Shown here: piece by piece, positions 9,223 through 17,991 of the stretch | Position numbering within the stretch: the stretch's first letter is position 1 | How the letters are laid out: each line of letters begins with the position of its first letter | Assembly: GCA_018668695.1 (NCBI GenBank) | Contig: JABJBS010000232.1 | Location: 1 to 56,927 of the forward strand | Origin: Deltaproteobacteria bacterium | GTDB taxonomy: Bacteria; Myxococcota; XYA12-FULL-58-9; JABJBS01 | Length of the DNA stretch: 56,927 bases | Direction: 5' to 3' | Notes under the pieces: generated by a model | The model's database searches: none | Seen by the model: the letters and a program-made list of their open reading frames with translations, nothing else | Told to the model about the DNA's origin: nothing | Program-made: the position numbers and the translations under genes

Positions 9223-9256
9223 CAATCTGATACCCACCCATCCAAAGCTAAACCAT

Positions 9257-10642
9257 TCAAGTAATCGAACGGGCTCGGTAAGACTTTCCCTTAATAGGCG
9301 CACTGTTAAGAATGCGGACCGCCTGGTCATGCACTTTTTTATCAACTGCGACAAAGGTGTTCTTTTCGAGAACATTGATTTTACCAACCGCAGATCCGGA
9401 AATCTCCTTCGAAGCTGTTATAGCGCCAAGAAAATCTCCCGGGCGAAGCTTGTTGCGTCGCCCGCCACTTATCTCAATGGTTGTCATGGTCGGAATTAAA
9501 GCACTTGATGGCTCAGCAACCCGGCGCAGCTCATACTCTTGAATATCAGTATGAGGGAACTCACTTTGAATATCCTCTAAGCGACGGCGCTCGTTGTGAG
9601 TAACCAAACTAATAGCATGGCCCTTGCGCCCCGCTCGCCCCGTTCGACCGATCCGGTGCAGATAAACCTCGGGTTGCGTGGGCAGCTCAAAATTGAACAC
9701 CGCATCAACTTTCCCAATATCTAAACCACGGGCTGCAACATCCGTTGCAACCAGCACAGTCGCGCTTTGATTAGAAAATCGAATGAGTGTTTCCGTACGC
9801 TCGTGCTGCTCAAGATCTCCATGGATGGTCAGTGCTGCAACATTCGCGGACCGCAAATAGCTTGTGATTTCCGCGCAATCCACCTTGGTATTACAAAACA
9901 CGATATTAAGTGTGCCGGCCATATCTTCCAATGCATCCAGCAAACAATGAAGCCGCTGGTCTAACCGAACCAGGCTCCAATGCTCTTCAATCTCGGCTGA
10001 GCTTTCCATCTGCGTCACATCAAGGTGTACCGGGTCTTCTTGAACCCGCCCACTGATTTTCGCGATTCCATCGGGATAGGTAGCCGAGAACAAAAGAGTC
10101 TGTCGTTTACGTGGTAGATAATTCAGGATGGCTTCGATTTCGTCACTAAAGCCCATATCCATCATTCTATCGGCCTCATCGAGTACCACGGTCTTGATTG
10201 ACTGAACCTTCAGAGTGCCCTTGGTTAAATGCTTCAGAGTTCTACCTGGCGTCCCCACCACGATATGCACACCACGCTCCAGTGAACCCACCTGAGGACC
10301 CGTGGGTGTCCCACCGCACAAAGTAAGCACACGCACGTTGGCTATTCTTCGCGCGAGGCTTCGTATTTCCTCAGTGACCTGATTTGCTAATTCTCGGGTA
10401 GGACACAAAACTAGAGCGTGAGTGTGTAGCTGACTGCTATCAACCGTGTTGAGCATGCCAAGTGCAAACGCAGCTGTCTTACCACTGCCCGTCTTGGCCC
10501 TTGCCACCACATCGCGCCCCTGCAAAATCAAGGGTAGAGCCTTTTGCTGAACCACTGTCATTTGACGGTATTCGAGGGCGGCTAGGTTCTCAACAAGCTC
10601 ACTTCTGAGTGGCAAACTTTCAAAATTATTTTCTTCTGACAT
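9257..10642 (-). CDS. dbpA: DEAD-box RNA helicase DbpA
   Basis: A 461-residue ATP-dependent RNA helicase, close to the usual DbpA length. The Q-motif region and ARAKTGSGKTAAFALG (motif I), PTRELA, GTPGRTL, DEADRMMDMGF (motif II), SATYP (motif III), VATDVAARGLDIGKVD and HRIGRTGRAGRKG (motif VI) are all intact. The C-terminal 75 residues (RRNKLRPGDFLGAITASKEI through VHDQAVRIL) are a DbpA-type RNA-binding domain, which in the family recognises hairpin 92 of 23S rRNA during 50S assembly. The start MSEENNFESL at 10642 is chosen over a longer frame by family fit; its ribosome site is weak. Confidence 0.92.
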   Translation of the reverse strand: MSEENNFESLPLRSELVENLAALEYRQMTVVQQKALPLILQGRDVVARAKTGSGKTAAFALGMLNTVDSSQLHTHALVLCPTRELANQVTEEIRSLARRIANVRVLTLCGGTPTGPQVGSLERGVHIVVGTPGRTLKHLTKGTLKVQSIKTVVLDEADRMMDMGFSDEIEAILNYLPRKRQTLLFSATYPDGIAKISGRVQEDPVHLDVTQMESSAEIEEHWSLVRLDQRLHCLLDALEDMAGTLNIVFCNTKVDCAEITSYLRSANVAALTIHGDLEQHERTETLIRFSNQSATVLVATDVAARGLDIGKVDAVFNFELPTQPEVYLHRIGRTGRAGRKGHAISLVTHNERRRLEDIQSEFPHTDIQEYELRRVAEPSSALIPTMTTIEISGGRRNKLRPGDFLGAITASKEISGSAVGKINVLEKNTFVAVDKKVHDQAVRILNSAPIKGKSYRARSIT

Positions 10643-11143
10643 GACAATCCAAAGATTTCGGCAAAGCCTACGTGGCTTATTATAAGTGCGGAGCCGGCAC
10701 CGTATAAAATAATGAGAAACGAATAGCTCCGCTTCATTGGCCAAAGGCCTGAAGCTCTAGCGCCAACCATCAGCCCGAAAAGCCTCAATCGATAGGGCGT
10801 TCGAGAAGGCTACGCCGTATATACAACCACGAGCCCTTCGATACCCAATCGTCTTAACTTAAAGAGATAAATAAGAGCGTTCAAGGTACGAGCAATATTG
10901 TTCGACACACGCACCGGGCATGAATTGAACCATAAGTCGTTGTAATTAATGAAAATTTTACATCATTCCGTCGAAAAACCACAAGATCACCTTAAATTAA
11001 CATTGCGCACAATTTAATTGCGGATATCCTGCGAGGCTGTTAGACGGAGCCAAGTATTGTTTAAACTCCCCGCTAAACTGACCCACCGGTCATAACTCTT
11101 GTAATCGGTGGCTAAGCTTAGAAAACAAAATAGAGGCTCCCCC
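10643..11143. other. Intergenic region upstream of dbpA and the caleosin gene
   Basis: These 501 AT-rich bases separate divergent genes. I see no gene. It holds an inverted repeat TTAAATT (10992-10998) / AATTTAA (11011-11017) spaced by 12 bases, which could be a regulator site, and a small CCACCG/CGGTGG hairpin at 11083-11111 in the probable leader of the caleosin-like gene. Confidence 0.4.
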
Positions 11144-11788
11144 ATGAACGCTCGCAATCTATTAATCGCATTGACCATCTCAATGGTTTCCCTACTATCG
11201 ACTCAAGCATCAGCTCGTACGGCCCTCCAAAAGCACGTGGCATTTTTCGACCGGGCTGACGACGGCATGATTACCTGGACAGATACCTACGAAGGCTGCC
11301 GTGCACTCGGCTTCTCAATGTCTACATCTGCTGCGCTGGCAACTGCCATCAACGCCGGTCTCGGCAACAGCACCGGTGGAACAACTTTCACCATCAACGT
11401 GGCCAACATTCACCAAGGCAAGCACGACAGCGACAGCGATATTTACGACGAAGATGGTAACTACGTTCAGAAAAAGTTTGACGCACTCTTCGACCGGTTT
11501 GATACCGACAACGATAATGGGATCAGCGAAGACGAATTCAGCGTACTCTATTCTCGCAACTACGAGAGTGCTACCGGCAGTGTGGTGTCACGATTTGAAT
11601 TTGGCTTGCTGATGGACATAGCTGGCGAGACCCGAACAACGACCAGCACTTGGTCTGCTTGCTCTTACTGGTGGTGCCCAAGCTACACATCAACTTCTTC
11701 GTATAAAGTATTAACGCGTACAGACCTATCAGGCTTTTACGATGGCTCGTTGCTGTACGAATTGGCCGGCGAACAAGCTCCATTCTAA
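11144..11788 (+). CDS. Secreted caleosin-like Ca2+/haem peroxygenase family protein
   Basis: A 214-residue protein with a cleavable signal peptide (residues 1-24, ending TQASA). GAGG lies upstream of the ATG. The mature sequence follows the caleosin pattern. LQKHVAFFDRADDGMITW (His31, EF-hand) and the GCRALGF step come first. NIHQGKHDSDSDIYDEDG (His90, His94), VQKKFDALFDRFDTDN and the end motif YDGSLLYELAG follow. In plant and fungal caleosins the equivalent histidines bind haem for fatty-acid hydroperoxide-dependent oxygenation. The long oil-body hydrophobic hairpin and proline knot are missing. A Ser/Thr-, Trp- and Cys-rich insert (SACSYWWCPSYT) sits near residue 180. The enzymatic role is inferred. 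Confidence 0.85.
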   Translation: MNARNLLIALTISMVSLLSTQASARTALQKHVAFFDRADDGMITWTDTYEGCRALGFSMSTSAALATAINAGLGNSTGGTTFTINVANIHQGKHDSDSDIYDEDGNYVQKKFDALFDRFDTDNDNGISEDEFSVLYSRNYESATGSVVSRFEFGLLMDIAGETRTTTSTWSACSYWWCPSYTSTSSYKVLTRTDLSGFYDGSLLYELAGEQAPF

Positions 11789-11837
11789 GGCGCATAAAAT
11801 ACTTCGGATTCCGCTAGCTTGAGAACCTTCCTGCCTC

Positions 11838-12113
11838 CTACTTATAAAACTCCACATAGAACCTAGTTTGCCCCTTAGGCTTTATTGAGTGAACGACCAT
11901 AGGCTCAACTACCCCAGGATTTGTGTCGGTTAAGACATAAACCTGAGCTTGAGGCCCTTCTATTCGGTACTCAAGTATTCCTGACAAGACAACTATCTTA
12001 CCCCAAACCGATGCCTTCGTATTGTGGTCCTTCAGTAAACCTGAAGGCACAGTCGTTTCATCAAATATGGGTGTTTTCTTATAAGCTCTTACGGAATCCG
12101 GTAGCATCTTCAT
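11838..12113 (-). CDS. DUF1971 (TehB-associated) family protein
   Basis: A 91-residue protein matching DUF1971: LPDSVRAYKKTPIFDETTVPSGLLKDHNTKASVWGKIVVLSGILEYRI, then VVEPMVVHSIKPKGQTRFYVEFY, the usual cupin-like core and C-terminus. The family is found alone or fused to the tellurite-resistance methyltransferase TehB; its own chemistry is unknown. The start at MKMLPDSV is set by family length, since the longer frame to 12260 runs into the nitroreductase gene. It lies 61 bases after the nitroreductase stop on the same strand, so co-transcription is likely. Confidence 0.85.
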   Translation of the reverse strand: MKMLPDSVRAYKKTPIFDETTVPSGLLKDHNTKASVWGKIVVLSGILEYRIEGPQAQVYVLTDTNPGVVEPMVVHSIKPKGQTRFYVEFYK

Positions 12114-12174
12114 CGTCACTTTAAAACCTACCCTATGCCCGGTCTCTGCTGACACTCGTCCGTCAAAGTCTTCT

Positions 12175-12912
12175 TTATAGAAAGTGAACAAATCGTTCAG
12201 AGTCAAAACGAAACTGTGAACCATACACACCATCGTCAGAGCGCTTACCTGCCGCAACAATCATGACCACACTTCGACCGCGCGGCAGACCAAGAATTTT
12301 TCGCACGCGAACTTCGTCAAACCCCTCCAGCGGGCATGAATCGAAACCGTGCGCGCTCAGTGCCAACATCAAGTTCTCACAAGCCAGAGCAGTAGACTTG
12401 GTCGCCCACAATTTCATACCCGATTGGCTTACGGGGAATCTGGGGACCGGCCGAAAGAGGCCCATCACACTAAAAAGAATTCGTTTCACGAAACCAAAAG
12501 CCCCGAAAGGACCCTGGGCATAGTTAAAGGGTGCCAATTTCTCGTAGTACTGCCGGGCCAACTTGGGCACTTCCCCGCCCGGCCATTGCTTCAAGATATC
12601 GCGGCAATGCTGGGACCAAGTGTCAGTTCTTGCAACAACGACAATCATGGCCTGTGATGTACGTGCGGCGTTTTGGCCAAAGCATGCCGGAACCAACGCT
12701 TTTCGTAGTTCAGGTGAACGCACCACATGGAATTCCCACGGCTGCAGATTACTGGAGTTCGGCGCCTTCATCGCCAGGTCGAGGCAGTCACGAATAACCT
12801 CTTCAGGCAGCGGGGTTTCGTCGAACTTACGAACTGAACGGCGCGCGTTCACAATCTCTCGAAACGCAGTCAGTAAACTGCCCTCATTGGAAGCAGGAAT
12901 TTCAGTAGACAT
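12175..12912 (-). CDS. Nitroreductase family flavoprotein
   Basis: A 245-residue FMN-dependent nitroreductase-fold protein. NARRSVRKFDETPLPEEVI carries the RRS-x-R-x-F/Y phosphate-binding start, and APNSSNLQPWEFHVV is the classic APS..N.QPW segment. The C-terminal half has WATKSTALACENLMLALSAHGFDSCPLEGFDE and a final VMIVAAGKR strand. Such enzymes reduce nitroaromatics or quinones with NAD(P)H; the substrate is unknown. AGGA eight bases before 12912 supports MSTEIPAS as start, with the in-frame 12921 and 12945 as alternatives. Confidence 0.88.
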   Translation of the reverse strand: MSTEIPASNEGSLLTAFREIVNARRSVRKFDETPLPEEVIRDCLDLAMKAPNSSNLQPWEFHVVRSPELRKALVPACFGQNAARTSQAMIVVVARTDTWSQHCRDILKQWPGGEVPKLARQYYEKLAPFNYAQGPFGAFGFVKRILFSVMGLFRPVPRFPVSQSGMKLWATKSTALACENLMLALSAHGFDSCPLEGFDEVRVRKILGLPRGRSVVMIVAAGKRSDDGVYGSQFRFDSERFVHFL

Positions 12913-13143
12913 CTTGTTCATCCTATATGGCCACGGTTCTTTCATACACAGGGAATCTAGAGCACAAACCAGTAGGATAGACCAGCGACTACCGGGTTAC
13001 CTTTGAAGCACCGTGGTTTTTATCTAAAATAGCCGCAATAAAGATTAGAATTGAAGCTATCTATCATACGATTCCCCTGGCGAGCCTAAGCCCAGCATGG
13101 CAGAGTCCAGTTTATTTCATGCAATAAGTAGTAGGACCTGAAT

Positions 13144-14241
13144 ATGCACTCACCAACATCCCCAAAAAGCCTTTCAGAGCCCCTTGAATTCGCTTGCGGT
13201 CAAACCATGAAAAACCGGTTTATGCTGGCACCGATGACCAATTGCCAAAGTCACGCCGATGGGAGTCTTAGCGACGATGAGTTTAACTGGCTCACAATGC
13301 GCGCAAAAGGTAACTTTGGACTCACGATGACTTGCGCGGCCCATGTTCAAAAAGTTGGGCAAGGTTTCCCCGGACAACTTGGCATCTACTCCGATGACCT
13401 TTTGGAGGGGCACCGCCGACTGGCCAAAGCTATCCGCGCCGAAGGAAGCCTCGCGGTCATTCAACTTCACCACGCGGGCATGCGCTCACCCATCGATCTC
13501 ATTGGAGAGCCTCCGCACTGCCCAAGCGCAGATGCCAAAACCGGTTCACGAGCACTAACGCTTTTGGAAGTTCAACAACTGCGTGATGACTTCATCGCGG
13601 CCGCCATACGATCCCAAGAAGCAGGTTACGACGGCGTCGAGATCCATGGCGCCCACGGATACATTCTTTGCCAATTCCTGAGCAGTAAATACAATGACCG
13701 CGAAGACGCCTATGGCGGCAGCCTCGAAAACCGTTCTCGTATTATTTTTGAAATCCTTGAAGGCGTCCGAAAGCAATGCGGCCCTGATTTTTTAGTAGGT
13801 ATTCGGCTCTCGCCTGAGCGTTTCGGCATCGTACTTACTGAATGCACCGAAGTCAGCCAGCAACTTATTGACTCTGGGCTCATAGACTTCATCGATATCT
13901 CATTATGGGACTCTTTCAAGATGCCTCATGATGAGAACCATCAAGAACAATCACTTCTAAAGTATTTTGCCGAGCTTAAACGTCAAAACGTTCAGATGAC
14001 CGTTGCGGGTAAAATAGGAACATCAGCCGAGGCTCAGGCAATTATGGATGCAGGAATTGATTTCGTAAGCATTGGCCGGGCGGCCATCCTACATCACGAC
14101 TACCCGAACAAGGTTATGAACGACCCTGAATTTGAACCCATTGAATTACCCGCGACTCGTACACACCTCGCTGCCGAAGGCCTAAGCGAGACCTTTATCG
14201 CCTACATGAGTCGGTGGGATGGCTTTGTAGAAGAAAGCTAA
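13144..14241 (+). CDS. Old Yellow Enzyme family NADH:flavin oxidoreductase
   Basis: A 365-residue FMN-binding TIM-barrel ene-reductase. It has KNRFMLAPMTNCQSHADGSLSDDEFNWLTMRAKGNFGL at the N-terminus, VIQLHHAGM, and the strongly diagnostic VEIHGAHGYILCQFLSSKYNDREDAYGGSLENRSR. VAGKIGTSAEAQAIM and FVSIGRAAI form the phosphate-binding end. The family reduces activated C=C bonds. AGGAC lies upstream of the ATG. It stands alone between divergent and same-strand neighbours. Confidence 0.92.
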   Translation: MHSPTSPKSLSEPLEFACGQTMKNRFMLAPMTNCQSHADGSLSDDEFNWLTMRAKGNFGLTMTCAAHVQKVGQGFPGQLGIYSDDLLEGHRRLAKAIRAEGSLAVIQLHHAGMRSPIDLIGEPPHCPSADAKTGSRALTLLEVQQLRDDFIAAAIRSQEAGYDGVEIHGAHGYILCQFLSSKYNDREDAYGGSLENRSRIIFEILEGVRKQCGPDFLVGIRLSPERFGIVLTECTEVSQQLIDSGLIDFIDISLWDSFKMPHDENHQEQSLLKYFAELKRQNVQMTVAGKIGTSAEAQAIMDAGIDFVSIGRAAILHHDYPNKVMNDPEFEPIELPATRTHLAAEGLSETFIAYMSRWDGFVEES

Positions 14242-14472
14242 GCAATCATGAGGGCTTACTTCGCCCATAACGGCTCCGGCCTAAATACTCCGGCGGTAGC
14301 CCCCTAAAAACTTTGGGGATTTGAATACTTAATCGTAACACTTTCAGAGCTTGCCGGTGGTTCACTGGCGATTGCTGATGATGTCGGATAGCAGGGTCTG
14401 TTTCCAAGAAATATATTTTAGCTTACTCTCATGTGCGGGCTCCCGTCCTAAGTTGTTTTACGGAGAATTCTT

Positions 14473-15372
14473 ATGAAAAAAGCGTTTTTTATAATTTGCA
14501 TCTTCTTGGTTAGCGCCTGCGCCGCGGATGGAGAAAATGGTGCATCTCAAAACGGCACTACAAACAGCTCGGGACAGCCGGTTGGCTTAATCAATGCAAT
14601 CGCTGTGGACGTAGCTGGTGTGGAACGCGAGTACAATCTCTATATTCCTAGCACAACGCCCGATGGCCCCATGCCTCTTTTGATGGCATTTCATGGCGGT
14701 AGCGGACGCGATTACCCCTACCCCCAACAAACCAAATTTCAACAATTGGCTGAGAGCGAGGGGTTTCTAATCGTTTACGCGTTGGCTGAATTACTCCCCG
14801 GCAATGAAGGCGAGTGGCAGCTCAACACCAGTGACAACTCGCGCCAAGACATCTCCTATATAGAAGCCATTATTGACCAGATAGACTCGCGTTTCTCTCT
14901 GGACAATAACAAAATCTACGCCACCGGTTATTCCCTTGGCGCAATGTTTACCTACGAACTCGCTTGTCATCTCAGCGACCGTTTTGCCGCTCTGGCATCG
15001 CACGCAGGCACCATGCCGGTTTCACCTGACTCCTGCGACCAAGAGAGCAACGTGGCCATCATGCATCTGCATGGATCCGAAGATAGTACCATCAGTTATG
15101 ACTCTGAGTGGGACTGGAAAGAGTGGGATTCGGTGGGAACCATGATGGATATCCCAGCTCTGCTTGAGTTCTGGAGAACTCAATACAATTGCCAGAATGA
15201 GAGCCAAAGAGACACCTCTTCATCATCCAATACGGTTTACTTTGATTGCGATGAAGATGTGCGTGTCGAGCATCACCACCTCACTGGAGCAGGTCACGAA
15301 TGGCCCGGGACCATTGGTGGTGTACCCACAACCGAAGTTATCTGGACTTTCTTGAGCGGTTTTTCAAAATAG
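14473..15372 (+). CDS. PHB-depolymerase/feruloyl-esterase-like lipoprotein
   Basis: A 299-residue alpha/beta hydrolase exported as a lipoprotein (MKKAFFIICIFLVSAC, Cys16). MAFHGGSGRDY forms the oxyanion region, ATGYSLGAMFTYELAC gives the nucleophile elbow with Ser154, HGSEDSTISY the likely acid and GAGHEWPG the catalytic His. The layout matches LpqC/PHB depolymerase-type secreted esterases that cut polyesters or feruloyl sugar esters. GGAG lies upstream of the ATG. The substrate is not determinable; envelope location is inferred from the lipobox. Confidence 0.88.
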   Translation: MKKAFFIICIFLVSACAADGENGASQNGTTNSSGQPVGLINAIAVDVAGVEREYNLYIPSTTPDGPMPLLMAFHGGSGRDYPYPQQTKFQQLAESEGFLIVYALAELLPGNEGEWQLNTSDNSRQDISYIEAIIDQIDSRFSLDNNKIYATGYSLGAMFTYELACHLSDRFAALASHAGTMPVSPDSCDQESNVAIMHLHGSEDSTISYDSEWDWKEWDSVGTMMDIPALLEFWRTQYNCQNESQRDTSSSSNTVYFDCDEDVRVEHHHLTGAGHEWPGTIGGVPTTEVIWTFLSGFSK

Positions 15373-15408
15373 AGCGTGCGAGAAGATGCTAAGTACGCGA
15401 CCTCATGC

Positions 15409-15612
15409 CTAGCCCCAACCATCCGGGTCCTCGTCCCCCACGTCCTCGCGCACGAAGCCACAGTTGGGGCATTTATAAATCCGGTAGTAAATGGGCCCCG
15501 AAACATCGGGAAGGCCAGTAAACCGCATCATGGACCTACAGGTTGGGCATGGCCGTGTGGTCATTTCACGGGAGCCTGACGGCCGTGTATACGAATCGTT
15601 GTTCATACCCAT
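15409..15612 (-). CDS. Small zinc-ribbon protein
   Basis: A 67-residue protein with CPTC at residues 22-25 and CPNCG near residue 48, which together make one four-Cys zinc ribbon, followed by an acidic tail. The aromatic YYRIYKCPNCGF strand between the pairs is typical of real ribbons. No ribosome site is convincing for either ATG near 15612 or for the internal Met17, so the start is uncertain. It is convergent with the esterase gene. Function unknown. Confidence 0.55.
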   Translation of the reverse strand: MGMNNDSYTRPSGSREMTTRPCPTCRSMMRFTGLPDVSGPIYYRIYKCPNCGFVREDVGDEDPDGWG

Positions 15613-15954
15613 TCAATAGTCGCATCCAACGCAAAAAATAACCCTCATCAAAAAGCGCGCATTATCAGTAACTTAAAAGTCCCTCCGCGACATCCGAAAC
15701 CTGCACCCGACCACCCAACTCATGACATCCCCAACAATGAAGGCGGGTCTTCACCAGAGAATTGAGAAAATCACGCGAATTCAGTGGTTCCTAATCGACA
15801 AAGTACTCCGGCATCCCCTATAAAGGGTGTAGAAATTACCCGAGCTCTGCCGCGTCAGATAAGCATGCCACGCGAGAGCGGATACGACGTCCAAAACCTA
15901 GCAATGTTTCAGGGCTCAAGGGTTCCTGCTAGGATTAAACTTACTGAGGTAACC
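15613..15954. other. Intergenic region carrying the promoter of the following operon
   Basis: This 342-base region contains the promoter-like pair at 15795-15824. An open frame runs through the second half (from 15784) but it has no ribosome site, and the codons before 15955 read as non-protein-like. I see no other gene. Confidence 0.55.
15795..15824 (+). promoter_or_regulatory. Candidate sigma70-like promoter
   Basis: TCGACA (15795-15800) and TATAAA (15819-15824) are separated by 18 bases; each box matches five of six consensus positions. Transcription from about 15831 would give a leader of roughly 120 bases to the vicinal-Cys membrane protein and could continue into the ferrochelatase gene. 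Confidence 0.5.
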
Positions 15955-16386
15955 ATGACTGAGCAAGCCAACGACAACCAGCCCAGCGTCCTGAAATGGG
16001 GACTCAGTGTTGCTGCGTCTGCGGGTTTAACCGGTATGCTCTGCTGTGTTGCACCCATGGTCTTATTTATGTTTGGCGTCATGGGAGGAGCGTACGCTAT
16101 CTCATTTGCGGATTTCTTTTATCAAGCCGATGGTGCGGCGGGCACAGGAGCTTGGATACTTCGTGGCTTGGCGGTTGTAGTCGGCATCGCTGGTGTATGG
16201 CGCTACAGGACACAGCAAAACCAATGTTCAGTTGACCCCAAGCGTCGCCAAAAAAATCTGGCATTGCTTGTGGGATTAATCTCAGTGTTGGGAGTTGGCT
16301 TTTTCTTAAGTCTAGAGGCCCTCTCCTCCTGGTATTTCGATGCCTATATTGTTCCGGCGCAGCAAACTGAGCTTAAGGTGAAGTAA
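15955..16386 (+). CDS. Vicinal-cysteine membrane protein
   Basis: A 143-residue inner-membrane protein with three predicted membrane segments (about 15-50, 65-82, 98-120). The first carries GMLCCVAPMVLFMFGVMGG with adjacent Cys30-Cys31, a layout like the metal-binding CC pair in the first helix of MerT-type transporters. Overall similarity to MerT is only this motif. GAGG five bases before the ATG fixes the start. It precedes ferrochelatase by about 170 bases on the same strand, so a link to metal or haem handling is possible but unproven. Confidence 0.7.
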   Translation: MTEQANDNQPSVLKWGLSVAASAGLTGMLCCVAPMVLFMFGVMGGAYAISFADFFYQADGAAGTGAWILRGLAVVVGIAGVWRYRTQQNQCSVDPKRRQKNLALLVGLISVLGVGFFLSLEALSSWYFDAYIVPAQQTELKVK

Positions 16387-16554
16387 TCAGCTCTCGAAGC
16401 ATTTCTCCATATATAACTTGCAGCTTACCCAGGCCCTTGAAAAAGTGACTTCAGAACCACCTTATAAGGTCGGGACGCACGAATGGTCCGCTGAGTATTG
16501 AGTCTTTACTCATTAGCGTCTAAGAGTCGTCCAATAAGGTATTGGAGAGAAAAT

Positions 16555-17673
16555 ATGCGTACGAATTTCACACCCCCGAAACGTAAAACCAAGGTCGTTT
16601 TCGTCCAGCTGGGCTCTCCCGAAGAACCTACGCCGAAAGCACTCCGTAAGTACCTTAGAGAATTCTTGGGTGATCCACGGGTAGTGGACATCAATCCATG
16701 GGTGTGGAAGCTCATTCTTAACTGTTTTGTACTGCCCTTTCGTCCCAAAAAATCAGCCCAACTCTACGCGCGAATTTGGGATGGCAAAAGCTTCCCCCTC
16801 ATCACGAATACCCAAAACTTTACCGACAAAGTTCGTGAGGAATTAAAAGCACTCGATCCCAATGACCATGTTGAGGTCAACCACGCTTTTCTGCTCTCCC
16901 CACCTTTCGTTCACGATGTCTACGATAGCTGGGAAGAGGATTTAAAAAACGGCGTGGGAGCGACGAAGCTGATGGTCATTCCGATGTTTCCTCAATACTC
17001 AGAAGCGACCATTGCTTCGGGCATTGACGCATTAGCCAAAGAGCTTTCAAAACGCGTGAAGATTCCAACCTTCGAAGTTATTACCAACTTTCACCGTACC
17101 CATGCGTTCATCAACAACTCGGTCACCCAGGTTGATCAGAGAGTCAAAGAGCTCAAAGCTGAAGGCATCGAAATTGACAAACTGGTGATTTCATTTCACG
17201 GCATGCAAAAAAGGCGCATCATCGACAAGGGCGACGACTATTACCGCCATTGTTACGAAACCTTCCGCCTGATTGTCGACAAGCTCGAACACCTGACGCC
17301 CGACCAGGTAGTGATGACTTTTCAAAGCCGATTTGGTTCGGAAGAATGGATAACGCCCTACACCGAAAGGGTCGTCGAAGACCTTATCAAGGAAGGCAAA
17401 AAAGAGATCATGGTTTACTCACCAAGCTTTGTCGCCGACTGCCTAGAGACCACGGACGAACTTGGCCATGAACTCGTGAACGAAGCTAAGGAATGGGGCG
17501 GAAATATTCATCCCGTTGAATGCCTGAATACCAACGACCAATGGTGCAAAGACTTTGCGAAATACACGTTCACACAGGCAGAAGGTTCCGCCCAAGACAA
17601 AGAGGATATTGAGTATCAATTGCAAGCCACAGATTACGCAGACATGCCCACTTTGACGATGGCTACACACTAA
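16555..17673 (+). CDS. hemH: Ferrochelatase
   Basis: A 372-residue ferrochelatase, which inserts Fe2+ into protoporphyrin IX as the last step of haem b synthesis. It has VVFVQLGSPEEPTPKALRKYLREFLGDPRV at the N-terminus, the FPQYSEATIAS loop, ISFHGMQKRRI with the metal-binding His215, and SRFGSEEWITPYTE with Glu263/264. FVADCLETTDEL closes the core. GGAGA about six bases before 16555 selects this ATG over the longer frame. The C-terminal 30 residues are a non-conserved tail. It is followed after 46 bases by the amphi-Trp gene. Confidence 0.95.
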   Translation: MRTNFTPPKRKTKVVFVQLGSPEEPTPKALRKYLREFLGDPRVVDINPWVWKLILNCFVLPFRPKKSAQLYARIWDGKSFPLITNTQNFTDKVREELKALDPNDHVEVNHAFLLSPPFVHDVYDSWEEDLKNGVGATKLMVIPMFPQYSEATIASGIDALAKELSKRVKIPTFEVITNFHRTHAFINNSVTQVDQRVKELKAEGIEIDKLVISFHGMQKRRIIDKGDDYYRHCYETFRLIVDKLEHLTPDQVVMTFQSRFGSEEWITPYTERVVEDLIKEGKKEIMVYSPSFVADCLETTDELGHELVNEAKEWGGNIHPVECLNTNDQWCKDFAKYTFTQAEGSAQDKEDIEYQLQATDYADMPTLTMATH

Positions 17674-17719
17674 TCCTTAAATTACTCTCGTCCCCTGACC
17701 GATTACGGAGCGTTGAAAG

Positions 17720-17950
17720 ATGGCAGCAAAGAAAAAATCCCGAGACCTCGAAAAAGGGTACACAACGTCGCAGCTAGCCGCGAAACTTCGCCGCCTGGCC
17801 GACAGCCTTGAGAGCGGTAAAGCTTTCCGAATTCAAATCGCAGGAGAGCGTGTCAATGTACCCAAAGGTGCAATTTGCAATATCGAACATGAACGCTCTA
17901 AGGACGAAGAAGAAATCGAATTTCAAATCAAGTGGAAACTTACCGACTGA
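17720..17950 (+). CDS. Amphi-Trp domain protein
   Basis: A 76-residue protein with the amphi-Trp layout: a basic N-terminus, an amphipathic helix (TTSQLAAKLRRLADSLESG), a short sheet (FRIQIAGERVNVPKGA) and the ending EIEFQIKWKL. The family is small, soluble and of unknown function. GGAG lies upstream of the ATG. It is downstream of hemH on the same strand. Confidence 0.8.
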   Translation: MAAKKKSRDLEKGYTTSQLAAKLRRLADSLESGKAFRIQIAGERVNVPKGAICNIEHERSKDEEEIEFQIKWKLTD

Positions 17951-17991
17951 GCCAGCATCGTACGCGAAAGCGTAGCACTGAGGTCGCCAGT

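Noticed and set aside
14270-14340. CCCC/GGGG hairpin after the Old Yellow Enzyme gene considered as terminator
   Set aside because: Stem is short with a bulge, and no T-run follows.
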